From Prevotella sp. (GTDB lineage Bacteria > Bacteroidota > Bacteroidia > Bacteroidales > Bacteroidaceae): 64,000 nucleotides of DNA. This document shows positions 56,053-64,000 of this stretch, in pieces (the first letter of the stretch is position 1; each line of letters starts with the position of its first letter). The notes beneath the pieces are model-generated. The model was given only the letters and a program-made list of their open reading frames with translations. It was not told where the DNA came from and searched no databases. The DNA is taken from contig JAFZCU010000034.1 in assembly GCA_017556145.1 (NCBI GenBank), forward strand, positions 1-64,000, given 5' to 3'. Position numbers and translations under genes: made by a program.

Positions 56053-57453
56053 ATGATAGATATAACGCAGCAGGACATTAATCTCGACTCTTATTATCGA
56101 GATATTTTGGTAAAACCCGTTCCAGAAACGTTGTCATCTATAAGTCAATGTGTTCTGAAAGGATGGCTACATGGGTTAGGAAGGCGTCTTGACATTGATA
56201 GTATGCGTGTCTATCTATTTGATGATAAAAGCAACAAGGTCCTTGTGACTCAGATATATGGGGATAGTGATTTGTGGAAAGATGTTGATATCAGCAAGTT
56301 TCGTAAAGAAAAAACAAAATATAAAAAACTATTCTTCATAAAAATACGGCATATAAGAGAAAATGGGCAGTTTTTAGAATTGGGCTACTTGGCATTTCAT
56401 ACAGAGCATTTTGTGACAAATAATATGATTCGGTCTATGGATGTTCTTTGTATGTTATACGGAAACTATATTGTAAAACGTCTTGTCGCAGGGCAATCGG
56501 TAAAGATGAACAAACTGCTACCGAAGGCTTATATAATAGCAGCTGCTGAAGACCTCCCAGGAACCAAAATGCAGAAGTTATTGGAATGCCTACACAACCT
56601 TTCTGGTTTTAATTATGGTGTGTATTGTACGATTAATTGTAATCTAATTGTTCCAGAATATGTGGCATCAAATAAAGGATGTACCTTCTTAAAGAAAAAC
56701 AGACCATGGCAAGTACTACCATCCTTTATTGAAAGATTGAGTAAAGAGTCAAAAGATTATTGGTATAGGCTGTCAGAAATGCCCCAGAGGATAGCGAATT
56801 TTGTACTATATCAAGATAAAAGAGATATTGATGCATTTGCCATGCAATGTTATCCTATAGTATTAGATGGGGAAACAATTGGCATATGGATGTTTGCGTA
56901 TTCTGAGAATAACCTCTCTGCTGGGCTGAGACCAAGCACTATTTTAGAAGGTACATTTCCGTTGATGGCCGATAGTTATAGATTTTTATTTCAAAGAAGA
57001 TTTGATTCTATGATAGTTAATCCGATTTTTCAGAATAGAGATACCCGTATCAATTCCGATTCGGTATTTATCATCATGCCTTTTACAGAAGAATGGTCAA
57101 ATGATGTATGGGAACAAGTTATCAAACCTGCAGTAAAGGAAATAGGTATGACTCCTGTCAGGGCAGATGATCTATATGGCCAGAACATCATGGAAGATGT
57201 CTGGCAAAGCATATTAAAAGCTGCTATTATCATATGTGACACAACAGGACGAAATCCTAACGTGTTTTATGAGCTGGGCATTGCACATACTTTAGGTAAG
57301 AAGGTGTTGCTGCTAACACAGAACATTCAAGATATACCGTTTGATCTACAGGCATACCGTCATATTGAGTATAAAGTAACGTTGTCTGGTGGTAATCAAT
57401 TGAAAGAGACTATCAAGAAACATATTAAAGAAACTCTTTCAGAGAAAAAATAG
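56053..57453 (+). CDS. Protein with C-terminal TIR/DrHyd-like domain
   Basis: 466 residues. The first 330 are mixed alpha/beta, perhaps GAF-like sensing. From about 335: VFIIMPFTEEWSNDVWEQ, then MTPVRADDLYGQNIMEDV, IICDTTGRNPNVFYELGIAH and VLLLTQNIQDIPFDLQAYR. This is the nucleoside-deoxyribosyltransferase/TIR-like fold proposed to cleave or modify nucleotides in defence systems, with the Glu of NPNVFYELG as the likely catalytic residue. The same fold forms the N-terminus of the protein at 62515. Confidence 0.82.
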   Translation: MIDITQQDINLDSYYRDILVKPVPETLSSISQCVLKGWLHGLGRRLDIDSMRVYLFDDKSNKVLVTQIYGDSDLWKDVDISKFRKEKTKYKKLFFIKIRHIRENGQFLELGYLAFHTEHFVTNNMIRSMDVLCMLYGNYIVKRLVAGQSVKMNKLLPKAYIIAAAEDLPGTKMQKLLECLHNLSGFNYGVYCTINCNLIVPEYVASNKGCTFLKKNRPWQVLPSFIERLSKESKDYWYRLSEMPQRIANFVLYQDKRDIDAFAMQCYPIVLDGETIGIWMFAYSENNLSAGLRPSTILEGTFPLMADSYRFLFQRRFDSMIVNPIFQNRDTRINSDSVFIIMPFTEEWSNDVWEQVIKPAVKEIGMTPVRADDLYGQNIMEDVWQSILKAAIIICDTTGRNPNVFYELGIAHTLGKKVLLLTQNIQDIPFDLQAYRHIEYKVTLSGGNQLKETIKKHIKETLSEKK

Positions 57454-57578
57454 CTTGTAGATAAGGAGATAAGGAGAAAACGAAGGAGACATTTCCTGAC
57501 ATTTGGGCGATATGACAAGGCTAAATCGTTTAATTTAAGACTAGCAACGAAATTGCAGGGCACTGGGACGAAGAAAAA

Positions 57579-57598
57579 CCCTGCGGAGAAGCGCAGGG
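57579..57598 (+). repeat. Hairpin between defence genes
   Basis: CCCTGCG (57579-57585) pairs with CGCAGGG (57592-57598) over a six-base loop GAGAAG. The surrounding gggacgaag..aacggtgg resembles the repeats at 54818-54939. Confidence 0.6.
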
Positions 57599-57647
57599 AA
57601 CGGTGGCTAAATTGAGAAAGAAAGATGTAAATGGCACGTGAAGAGCT

Positions 57648-59573
57648 ATGATTATAGAGACATTGGGAATGGCGACAGCAGAGGCGTTGGTTAAGAAAAT
57701 AGCCATTGCCGGACTGAAGAAGATATATGAGGGTTTCAAGGCTGACTATGAGCAGCACCTTGTGCCTATGACTACGCATTTTGAGAATTATCTGAAGAGT
57801 GCGTATGAGCGACATTCTGTGGTCAGTACAATGGTATTGAGGAATAGTAAGCGCAGACTGAAGGATATCTATGTGCCGCTAACTGTCCAGGAGGAAAACG
57901 ACTCTGAAGAAAAAGCCGTCATGGAGAAGTATCCCATGGAATTTATGCGGAAACATCCCCGAATGATTATCCGCGACACTGCAGGCATGGGAAAGACTAC
58001 ATTGGTGAAAAGGCTTTTCCTGTCGGCCATAGACGAGGTGTTGGCCATCCCCGTAATCGTAGAGCTGAGGAGAATAACGAAGGAGAATACGCTACTGGAT
58101 ATTGTGCAGGGGCAAATAGATTCTTTGGCGGAGGCATTTGACCACAATTTGCTGCTGAGACTGATACAGCAAGGTGGCTTTGTGTTCTTCTTCGACGGTT
58201 ATGACGAGGTGGCTAATGAGCAAAAATCCATGGTGACGGAGGAGATAAAGTCACTTGTAAGTAAGGCTCCTGATAATACTTATATCATTACATCACGCCC
58301 AGAAATCTCACTGGTGACCTTTGGCGATTTTTCGGTATTCAGCATACAGCCGCTGACAGAGAGAGAGGCGACGGAGCTGTTGAGGAAGTATGACAGTAAT
58401 GGAGAGGTGTCGAATATCCTGATTGAGAAGCTGAATAATATATCATATACGAATGTTAAGGACTTCCTACGGACACCATTACTGACTTCTTTGCTGTTTA
58501 CGGCATTTGACTATAAACAAAAGGTGCCAATAAGGAAGGATGAATTCTATCAGCAGGTGTTTGATGCCTATTTCGAGTCGCATGATCTCACGAAGGATGG
58601 CGGGTATGTGCGAAAGAAACAATCTGGGCTAAATATGTCGGATTTCAAGAAGGTGCTCAGGTACTTAGGCTTCAAATGTTTGAAACGGCAGTTCCAAATA
58701 GAGTTCACGAAGGCAGATTTGATTAGTATTTTGGAAGAAATACAAAATGAGTATTCGGGTCAGCGTTTTGTAAGTGAGGACTTTATAAAGGATATTGTAA
58801 CCGCAGTACCTCTATTTGTGAAGGATGGGATTTATTATAGGTGGGTACATAAGTCGATGCAAGAATACTTTGCTGCATTGTTTATTCATGAAGATGCGAG
58901 AGATAAGCAAAAAGCAATTCTTGAAAAAATGCTGCAAAGTCAGTGGATGGGGCAGTATATTAATCTGTTTGACATCTATTATGACATAGACTATGAAGGA
59001 TTCAGGGATTCTGTTTTAAACAAAATCGTTACTGACTATTTGTGCTATTATCAGGAAAAATATGCCGAAGTACCAGGCATTTCTCCTCAAAGCGTTAAGG
59101 AAAGATTGGAAATAATGTATAAGTGCAAAGCAATATTTGCTTTCCTTTCTGCTGATATTGAAAGCATGGACAGTATTTGGAAACTGATGCCTGAGGGTAA
59201 GAATTGGGATTATAACTCAGGAATGAGTATGGCTATCGGTGGAAGACGATTTGTTACTTACAATAGTACCTCAGAACTGAATAGGCTGCTCTTTATGCTT
59301 GTTGGAAAGAAAGATCCGTTGTGTGGAATTTATAACTGCAGTGGAAGGACTGGAGTGTATGTAGGATTCCCAGACAATTATGTGCATAAGGTAGAGGGTA
59401 TATATGATTGCGCCGAAAGCCAGTTTATGTATGATTCTGTGAATTTCCTCATCACAAGAGAGGGTCATGTTGGGACACATATCAATACGGACGCAGCCTT
59501 GGCCTTGAAACAAGAAATTGAGGACAGTATGCGAAGACGGATGAACGCGAATGATTTGCTGGCGGGGTTGTAA
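57648..59573 (+). CDS. Bacterial NACHT protein (bNACHT)
   Basis: 641 residues. A short helical N-terminus (MIIETLGMATAEALVKKIAI) precedes the NACHT module: IIRDTAGMGKTTLVKRLF near residue 110, FVFFFDGYDEVANEQ near 176, YIITSRPE as sensor 1 and WVHKSMQEYFAALFIHED as the helical HD/winged part. A compact C-terminal domain of about 150 residues takes the place of long LRR- or TPR-type sensors, as in the short-tailed bNACHT groups. No recognisable effector domain at the N-terminus. It lies 195 bases after the preceding operon. Confidence 0.88.
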   Translation: MIIETLGMATAEALVKKIAIAGLKKIYEGFKADYEQHLVPMTTHFENYLKSAYERHSVVSTMVLRNSKRRLKDIYVPLTVQEENDSEEKAVMEKYPMEFMRKHPRMIIRDTAGMGKTTLVKRLFLSAIDEVLAIPVIVELRRITKENTLLDIVQGQIDSLAEAFDHNLLLRLIQQGGFVFFFDGYDEVANEQKSMVTEEIKSLVSKAPDNTYIITSRPEISLVTFGDFSVFSIQPLTEREATELLRKYDSNGEVSNILIEKLNNISYTNVKDFLRTPLLTSLLFTAFDYKQKVPIRKDEFYQQVFDAYFESHDLTKDGGYVRKKQSGLNMSDFKKVLRYLGFKCLKRQFQIEFTKADLISILEEIQNEYSGQRFVSEDFIKDIVTAVPLFVKDGIYYRWVHKSMQEYFAALFIHEDARDKQKAILEKMLQSQWMGQYINLFDIYYDIDYEGFRDSVLNKIVTDYLCYYQEKYAEVPGISPQSVKERLEIMYKCKAIFAFLSADIESMDSIWKLMPEGKNWDYNSGMSMAIGGRRFVTYNSTSELNRLLFMLVGKKDPLCGIYNCSGRTGVYVGFPDNYVHKVEGIYDCAESQFMYDSVNFLITREGHVGTHINTDAALALKQEIEDSMRRRMNANDLLAGL

Positions 59574-59641
59574 GTGGAGTTGTGTGTTGCAGAGAATGAT
59601 GACGTTAAAGTCAAAAAACGATAGCATAAACTTGGAACAAT

Positions 59642-60889
59642 ATGAAAAAGATCTTTTTTGAGCAATACCCGATGAGGGACGAGGAAATAAAGAGCTACCT
59701 CGAAAATGGAGTGTTGGTCCTTGATACCAATGTCCTACTGAATCTGTATTTCTACACAGCCGAAACGAAAGACAAGATGATTGGCGTAATGGAGAAATGC
59801 CAGACGAGGCTTTGGATGCCTTATCAGGTAGGATGGGAATATTTTAATAATAGAGAGGACAAAATTGAAAAACTGCGAGGGAGTTGCGATGCTATCAGTA
59901 ATAATATAAAGGATGCAAAGAATCGTTTTACTGATCTTCTTAACAAGGAGTATATCCGTCATCCATACATCGTTAGAAAAGAACTAATCGATCTTTTCAA
60001 GAATAGCATAAAACCTGTAGAAGAAAAAATTGACCAATTAAAAAAGCTTGACCCTGATTATGCAAAGAAAGATGTAATATGGGAGAAGTTGGAAAAATTG
60101 TATGAAGGGAAAGTTGGTAATGATTATCCTCTGAAGAAACTGATAGCTATATATGAGGAGGGGGCACAGAGGTATAAGTACAAGGTTCCACCTGGATATG
60201 GGGACCTCAAAAGGAAAGAGGAACGAGGTCCTCGCCACGTATATGGAGACTTGATACTTTGGAAGATGGTGATTGACTATGCCAAAGAGAAGAACGCGGA
60301 TGTCGTGCTTGTTACTGAAGAGAAGAAAGAAGACTGGTATGTAAAGAAAAGAGTTCCTCGTAAGGATTTGGCAAAAGAGTTTTATGACGAGAGCGGTGGA
60401 CATAAGGTCTTGATATGTGATCAAGAGGAATTTCTGTATTTAACAGACAAGTATCTTGGAACAGGAGTCGGAGACGAGGCTATCAAAGAGATTAAAGAGG
60501 TGGCTAAAGAAGAGAGGAAACGTGAAGATCGACTTAACCAGAGACGAGTACAATCAAGTGCATTAGCCGAAGTTTGGAGTAAGAAACTGGATTCTTCAAT
60601 AGTTACATCAGCTTTGACAGGTTCTGATTTGTGGAAGCGTGGATTGCTATCAGATCAATATGCCAAGATGGCAGAATCTGGATATGCTGTTAGTCCTCTT
60701 AGCACCCTTTATGACCCCAAAACAGGAGTGCTTGGTAGAGAAACGAGTCTTGAGGACTATCTCATACCCAATACTTTGGATGCATATTCTATGATAATAC
60801 CAGATACAGATAAGCTTGTCGGTGGCCTGGGATATGTAAATGTGGATCCATTAATTGGAAATCCGAAGGATGATAGGAAAAAGAAGTAA
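59642..60889 (+). CDS. PIN_8-like nuclease
   Basis: 415 residues. VLVLDTNVLLNLYFYTAETK, WMPYQVGWEYFNNRED and YGDLILWKMVIDYAKEK with VVLVTEEKKEDWYVKKR hold the acids of the PIN-like (PF18476) family. A 120-residue charged helical spacer lies between the second and third sites. The C-terminal third (from about 290) is low in order and ends PKDDRKKK. It lies 68 bases after the NACHT gene and may be its effector. Confidence 0.82.
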   Translation: MKKIFFEQYPMRDEEIKSYLENGVLVLDTNVLLNLYFYTAETKDKMIGVMEKCQTRLWMPYQVGWEYFNNREDKIEKLRGSCDAISNNIKDAKNRFTDLLNKEYIRHPYIVRKELIDLFKNSIKPVEEKIDQLKKLDPDYAKKDVIWEKLEKLYEGKVGNDYPLKKLIAIYEEGAQRYKYKVPPGYGDLKRKEERGPRHVYGDLILWKMVIDYAKEKNADVVLVTEEKKEDWYVKKRVPRKDLAKEFYDESGGHKVLICDQEEFLYLTDKYLGTGVGDEAIKEIKEVAKEERKREDRLNQRRVQSSALAEVWSKKLDSSIVTSALTGSDLWKRGLLSDQYAKMAESGYAVSPLSTLYDPKTGVLGRETSLEDYLIPNTLDAYSMIIPDTDKLVGGLGYVNVDPLIGNPKDDRKKK

Positions 60890-60922
60890 AACTATTGTTT
60901 TGAATGAAAAGGGATGTCCTAT

Positions 60923-61495
60923 ATGGCGAATAGAGAATTGAAGGAATTGAAGGAGATGCGTAAGCAGAAGTTGCCTACGGCGACTGCTTTCTCGCCTCGG
61001 GATAGCCTAAGCAATTTGAGTTCCTCGAACTCAGACGCGACTCGGCAAAGTCTAAGCAAGCTTCACTTTGCTCTCGCTGCTCCTTCGCTTAGCTCTCCGC
61101 TCGGCTTATCGAAAGAGTTCTTCCTATTGTTGCGACAGTATGAGGAAGAGATGCTTGATGCCTTCCTTCAGGATGACGATTATTTCCCGGAACTATTGCA
61201 TTCTCAAGACCTACGGAATGAGCGATCAAAGATCGAGTCTTGCAACATCATGTACGAGATGCTGCCCACTATTCTAGGCGCATCGCATTTAAGAGCTGAA
61301 AAGGATGCCCGTAAACTTGCTGCCATCGCCCTCGTAGCCGCTGGCTATGCTGGTGATATGCCCGAGGACTTGTGTAATGAACTACTCGATGACATCGATT
61401 ACTTCAATGATAAGGTCAAATGTCGTAAGATCGAGATGATGATGCCGAAGCTGATGAAGATGGTGGAGAGTGAGATGGAAGGGATGAGAAGATGA
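60923..61495 (+). CDS. Uncharacterised protein with repeat-derived insert (intact paralogue of 48884)
   Basis: 190 residues from the ATG at 60923 (MANRELKELKEMRKQKL). Residues about 19-60 (from TAFSPRDSLSNL to PLGLSKEF) are encoded by genome repeat sequence found non-coding at 45455-45500. The conserved core is helical: YEEEMLDAFLQDDDYF and IEMMMPKLMKMVESEME. Function unknown. It precedes the gene at 61600 as the broken copy precedes the ATPase fragment at 49439, so this may be a conserved companion of defence modules. Confidence 0.7.
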   Translation: MANRELKELKEMRKQKLPTATAFSPRDSLSNLSSSNSDATRQSLSKLHFALAAPSLSSPLGLSKEFFLLLRQYEEEMLDAFLQDDDYFPELLHSQDLRNERSKIESCNIMYEMLPTILGASHLRAEKDARKLAAIALVAAGYAGDMPEDLCNELLDDIDYFNDKVKCRKIEMMMPKLMKMVESEMEGMRR

Positions 61496-61499
61496 TGGC

Positions 61500-61517
61500 C
61501 CTACGGAGAACCGTAGG
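61500..61517 (+). terminator. Perfect 7-bp hairpin
   Basis: CCTACGG (61500-61506) and CCGTAGG (61511-61517) with an AGAA loop, four bases after a stop codon. It has no U-tract, so it is either a weak terminator or a structured RNA element. Confidence 0.5.
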
Positions 61518-61599
61518 TGGTGGTGGAAAATGAGAGTCGCGATGGTATCACGACATACGAGAACAATAAAAAATCTGATTAACTAAAATTATAATAAAT

Positions 61600-62499
61600 A
61601 TGCTGATAACAAAAACGAGAATTAAAGAGATTGACAAGTACATCGTTCCTTTTAAAAATGAGGAAGGATTGTATGTAGCCACTGAAATTAACTCCAGAAT
61701 TTTGGAGGGAAGGTTAAAGATGATAGGATTTCCTACTGTAGATTTTACAGGCATCAAGATACTCCCCAGAGCTATAGGCCCTGTGTCGAAATTTAATGTA
61801 GAAGGTAGAGATGACCTTCTCAAAAATCTGCCAAAGGAAACATTCTATTATGATGCATATATAAAGGATTGGCATGGTGACTATCATTATGTTGATATGC
61901 CAGGGAAAAGATATAGAAGAAATCATATTGAAGGACCATATCAGGAAATCTCCCTGATTACGATTGGAGGAAAGAATTATGCAATTTCAGATTTGCTTCC
62001 CAATACCCCAGAGGGTAAGGAATTATTAAAGCATGTGGTCAATCTTTTTCTTGAGATATTTGGAGTATGTACTATCCTTGATAAGAACAAATGCCCAGAG
62101 GTTTCGTCTGCTCCTCTGAAAAGAGCGAATTGGCAGATATTACCAGAAGGAGAAATCGTTTGGGAACGTGTTAATCAGATTGTAGGAAACATACAAGATT
62201 CCAGCGAACTTGTAGGTCAACTTCAGAAATACAGATTTAAGACAATTATTAAGTATAAGCCAGACTTTGTTTATTATGGCAATGGTGGTTTTCATGGGTA
62301 TCTTGTATTCGTATTCAAGAAGAAAAACTTGGTTCTGATGGAGAATATGGTTTATGGTAATGCAACATATGTGTTCCGTGATAATTGGGAGGAACTTTCC
62401 AAATTGTCAAAAGCTGAAATTATCAAGCATAATCTACAAGAGAAACGGCTGGTGCATCGGGAGAGTTGGCCGTATCAGATAAGTGCGCTCCTTAAATAA
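61600..62499 (+). CDS. Unknown 299-aa protein in the defence island
   Basis: 299 residues, mixed alpha/beta. KDWHGDYHYVDMPGKRYRR in the middle and NMVYGNATYVFRDNWEELS with HRESWPYQISALL at the end. The last part recalls a C-terminal block shared by many uncharacterised defence-island proteins. No enzyme motif is evident. It lies 15 bases upstream of the STAND gene, so the two form a likely operon. Confidence 0.7.
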   Translation: MLITKTRIKEIDKYIVPFKNEEGLYVATEINSRILEGRLKMIGFPTVDFTGIKILPRAIGPVSKFNVEGRDDLLKNLPKETFYYDAYIKDWHGDYHYVDMPGKRYRRNHIEGPYQEISLITIGGKNYAISDLLPNTPEGKELLKHVVNLFLEIFGVCTILDKNKCPEVSSAPLKRANWQILPEGEIVWERVNQIVGNIQDSSELVGQLQKYRFKTIIKYKPDFVYYGNGGFHGYLVFVFKKKNLVLMENMVYGNATYVFRDNWEELSKLSKAEIIKHNLQEKRLVHRESWPYQISALLK

Positions 62500-62514
62500 T
62501 CGGGATTAACATAT

Positions 62515-64000
62515 ATGTGGAAGCTTAACCTTTTCTTTTCCTGGCAGTCGGATGTGAAGGGTAATCACAAGATGATAGCAGACGCTTTAAAATCCGCCTG
62601 CGATGATATCCGCTCAGAAGGTGAGTATGATGTCATCTATGATGAGTCTACATGGGGTAGGTCTGGTTCTCCCGTGATAGAGAATGTCGTTATGGAAAAG
62701 ATAAAGAAGTGCGACTTGTTCGTTGCAGACCTTACTCCTATTTCTACCACAGGGAAAAAGGATTTGCCCAACCCTAATGTAATGGTAGAACTGGGTATTG
62801 CAAAGGCCAGTATGATAGATGATGTTATACTGCTATTATATACGGGAGCGGTTGATACGAACAGATTGCCTTTTGACATCAATCATCAGAGGCTGAGTAG
62901 ATTCACCGAAGGGGCCATCAAGGACTACGTAATGATGATGGCACAAAAGGCGGTGGAGAATCCAAAACACCATTCTGCCTTTGACGATAATGACAAGTTT
63001 CTCTATTACGACAGAAATGTCAAGAAGAACATCACCTCAGGGAAATACCTGCCTAATGTTTTCATAGAAGACCGGAAGATAAAACAGTTTCTGAGGGACT
63101 TTGTGGATCCCTATACATTCTGCAAACTGGCACTGGAAAGATGCGACTCCTTTAATTTATATCGCCTAAACAGAGACAGAAGAATAAACCACAAACCAGC
63201 CTTTGACTTTGATATTGCTCCATACAAGTCTTGTGTGGCTGAAGAGTCAATAAGGACTTTCTATGAAAGGGTAAAAGAATGTCAGCAATTCCTTCGCGCA
63301 AGATATGATGAATTGAATTCGGGTAGTTCAAGAGACTACTTCAGTTCATCACGATTCGGAAAACAGAACGAGCATCTGCAATACGTTGTGGGGAAGTTGC
63401 TCCTGATAACGACATCAGCCGGACAAGGAAAAACCAATTTGGTATGTGACCTGGTGGAAAAGGTTTTGATGACACGACATATTCCGTTTGTATATTTGAA
63501 CGGATATGAGATAAAGCCAGATGATATAGGGCGCAGTTTCGCTGATATGATGTTGCCTGGTACAGGAATGTCCTTTGTCAATGCCATCAAGGAGGTAGCT
63601 ACCTACTGCAAATACAAGAGATGTCCGATTATATTTATTATAGACGGACTTAATGAGAATCCGCAGCCGGATGTGTTTGCATCGAATCTGGGGGTGTTTC
63701 TTGATTTGATTCTGCAATACGACTGCGTAAAGGTTCTGATGACTTGCCGCACAGAATATTACAATGAGCGGTTTGCCAGCTTGGATGCGGCCTTCAAGGA
63801 CAGAATGTTGAGGATAGAGGACTTGAATGAGCATTTAAGCGAAGAAGAGAAACAGAAAATTCTTCGGAACTACCTAAGCTACTTTCATATCAATGCCAAT
63901 ATAGAGCATCACGTAGAAGATGAGCTTTGCGATGATTTACTGTTGCTAAGAATTTTTTCTGAAGCCAATCAGGGCAAATCGCTCGGACACGTACACAGTA
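62515..64000 (+). CDS. TIR-like STAND NTPase (partial, runs off the right edge)
   Basis: 495 residues are visible from the ATG at 62515. Residues 1-140 form a TIR/DrHyd-like domain: LFFSWQSDVKGNHKMI, DLFVADLTP and PNPNVMVELGIAKA (likely catalytic Glu). After a helical linker comes LITTSAGQGKTNLVCDLVEK, a P-loop near residue 300, and IIFIIDGLNEN as Walker B. The layout, effector then STAND NTPase then presumably a sensor, is that of Avs-like immune receptors. The sensor part is beyond the window. Confidence 0.85.
   Translation, partial: MWKLNLFFSWQSDVKGNHKMIADALKSACDDIRSEGEYDVIYDESTWGRSGSPVIENVVMEKIKKCDLFVADLTPISTTGKKDLPNPNVMVELGIAKASMIDDVILLLYTGAVDTNRLPFDINHQRLSRFTEGAIKDYVMMMAQKAVENPKHHSAFDDNDKFLYYDRNVKKNITSGKYLPNVFIEDRKIKQFLRDFVDPYTFCKLALERCDSFNLYRLNRDRRINHKPAFDFDIAPYKSCVAEESIRTFYERVKECQQFLRARYDELNSGSSRDYFSSSRFGKQNEHLQYVVGKLLLITTSAGQGKTNLVCDLVEKVLMTRHIPFVYLNGYEIKPDDIGRSFADMMLPGTGMSFVNAIKEVATYCKYKRCPIIFIIDGLNENPQPDVFASNLGVFLDLILQYDCVKVLMTCRTEYYNERFASLDAAFKDRMLRIEDLNEHLSEEEKQKILRNYLSYFHINANIEHHVEDELCDDLLLLRIFSEANQGKSLGHVHS

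Overview
The window looks like a chromosomal segment of a Bacteroidales bacterium, probably a Prevotella/Segatella-type organism. This rests on Bacteroidota-style promoters (TTTG, about 20 nt, TAnnTTTG), a smalltalk-type small protein, a capsule locus of the usual Bacteroidota make-up, and lineage-typical intergenic repeats (ctcacagatctctcag, ctctcaactctcaact, gctcggctttgccgcttgctacc, ccttcgacnggctcaggg). No tRNA, rRNA, CRISPR array or intact transposase was seen.

Layout. (1) 1-2.4 kb: an ATPase pair of the OLD/TOPRIM type. (2) 2.8-6.3 kb: CapG-, CapF- and CapE-like enzymes, together the pathway from UDP-GlcNAc to UDP-N-acetyl-L-fucosamine. (3) 6.4-8.5 kb, minus strand: M15 peptidase, a Gly-rich protein, a smalltalk-type protein and a small ORF. 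(4) 8.7-14 kb: an unknown 499-aa protein, a calcineurin-like phosphoesterase fused to a NACHT NTPase, and a broken AlbA_2/RecG-like regulator. (5) 14.3-31 kb: the main capsule operon, with flippase, polymerase, four glycosyltransferases, three hexapeptide acyltransferases (one broken at a G9 tract), two ATP-grasp ligases, an AAC(3)-like transferase, and an ACP/KAS III/ketoreductase mini-cassette. It ends in a WbuB-like transferase that could use the UDP-L-FucNAc made in region 2.

(6) 31-64 kb: a dense defence island. It holds Abi_C and AbiTii proteins, a PD-(D/E)xK-like protein, a Septu-like PtuA/PtuB pair, PIN proteins, a DUF3990 toxin module, an AAA/DUF4143 protein, two paralogous VapBC modules and a four-gene operon (DNA methyltransferase, unknown protein, AAA+ ATPase, PIN nuclease). 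Further on come a TIR/DrHyd-like effector protein with an unknown partner, a bacterial NACHT protein, a PIN_8-like protein and, running off the right edge, a TIR-like STAND NTPase. Between modules lie gene remnants and composite repeats.

Most notable: the methyltransferase/AAA+/PIN operon (50.1-54.7 kb) and the phosphoesterase-NACHT operon (8.7-13.4 kb) do not match any named defence system I know. The capsule acetyltransferase at 18.36 kb is one G out of frame at a nine-G tract and looks phase-variable. At least six genes carry in-frame copies of the genome's intergenic repeats. Functions are assigned by motif reading only; no database search was possible.
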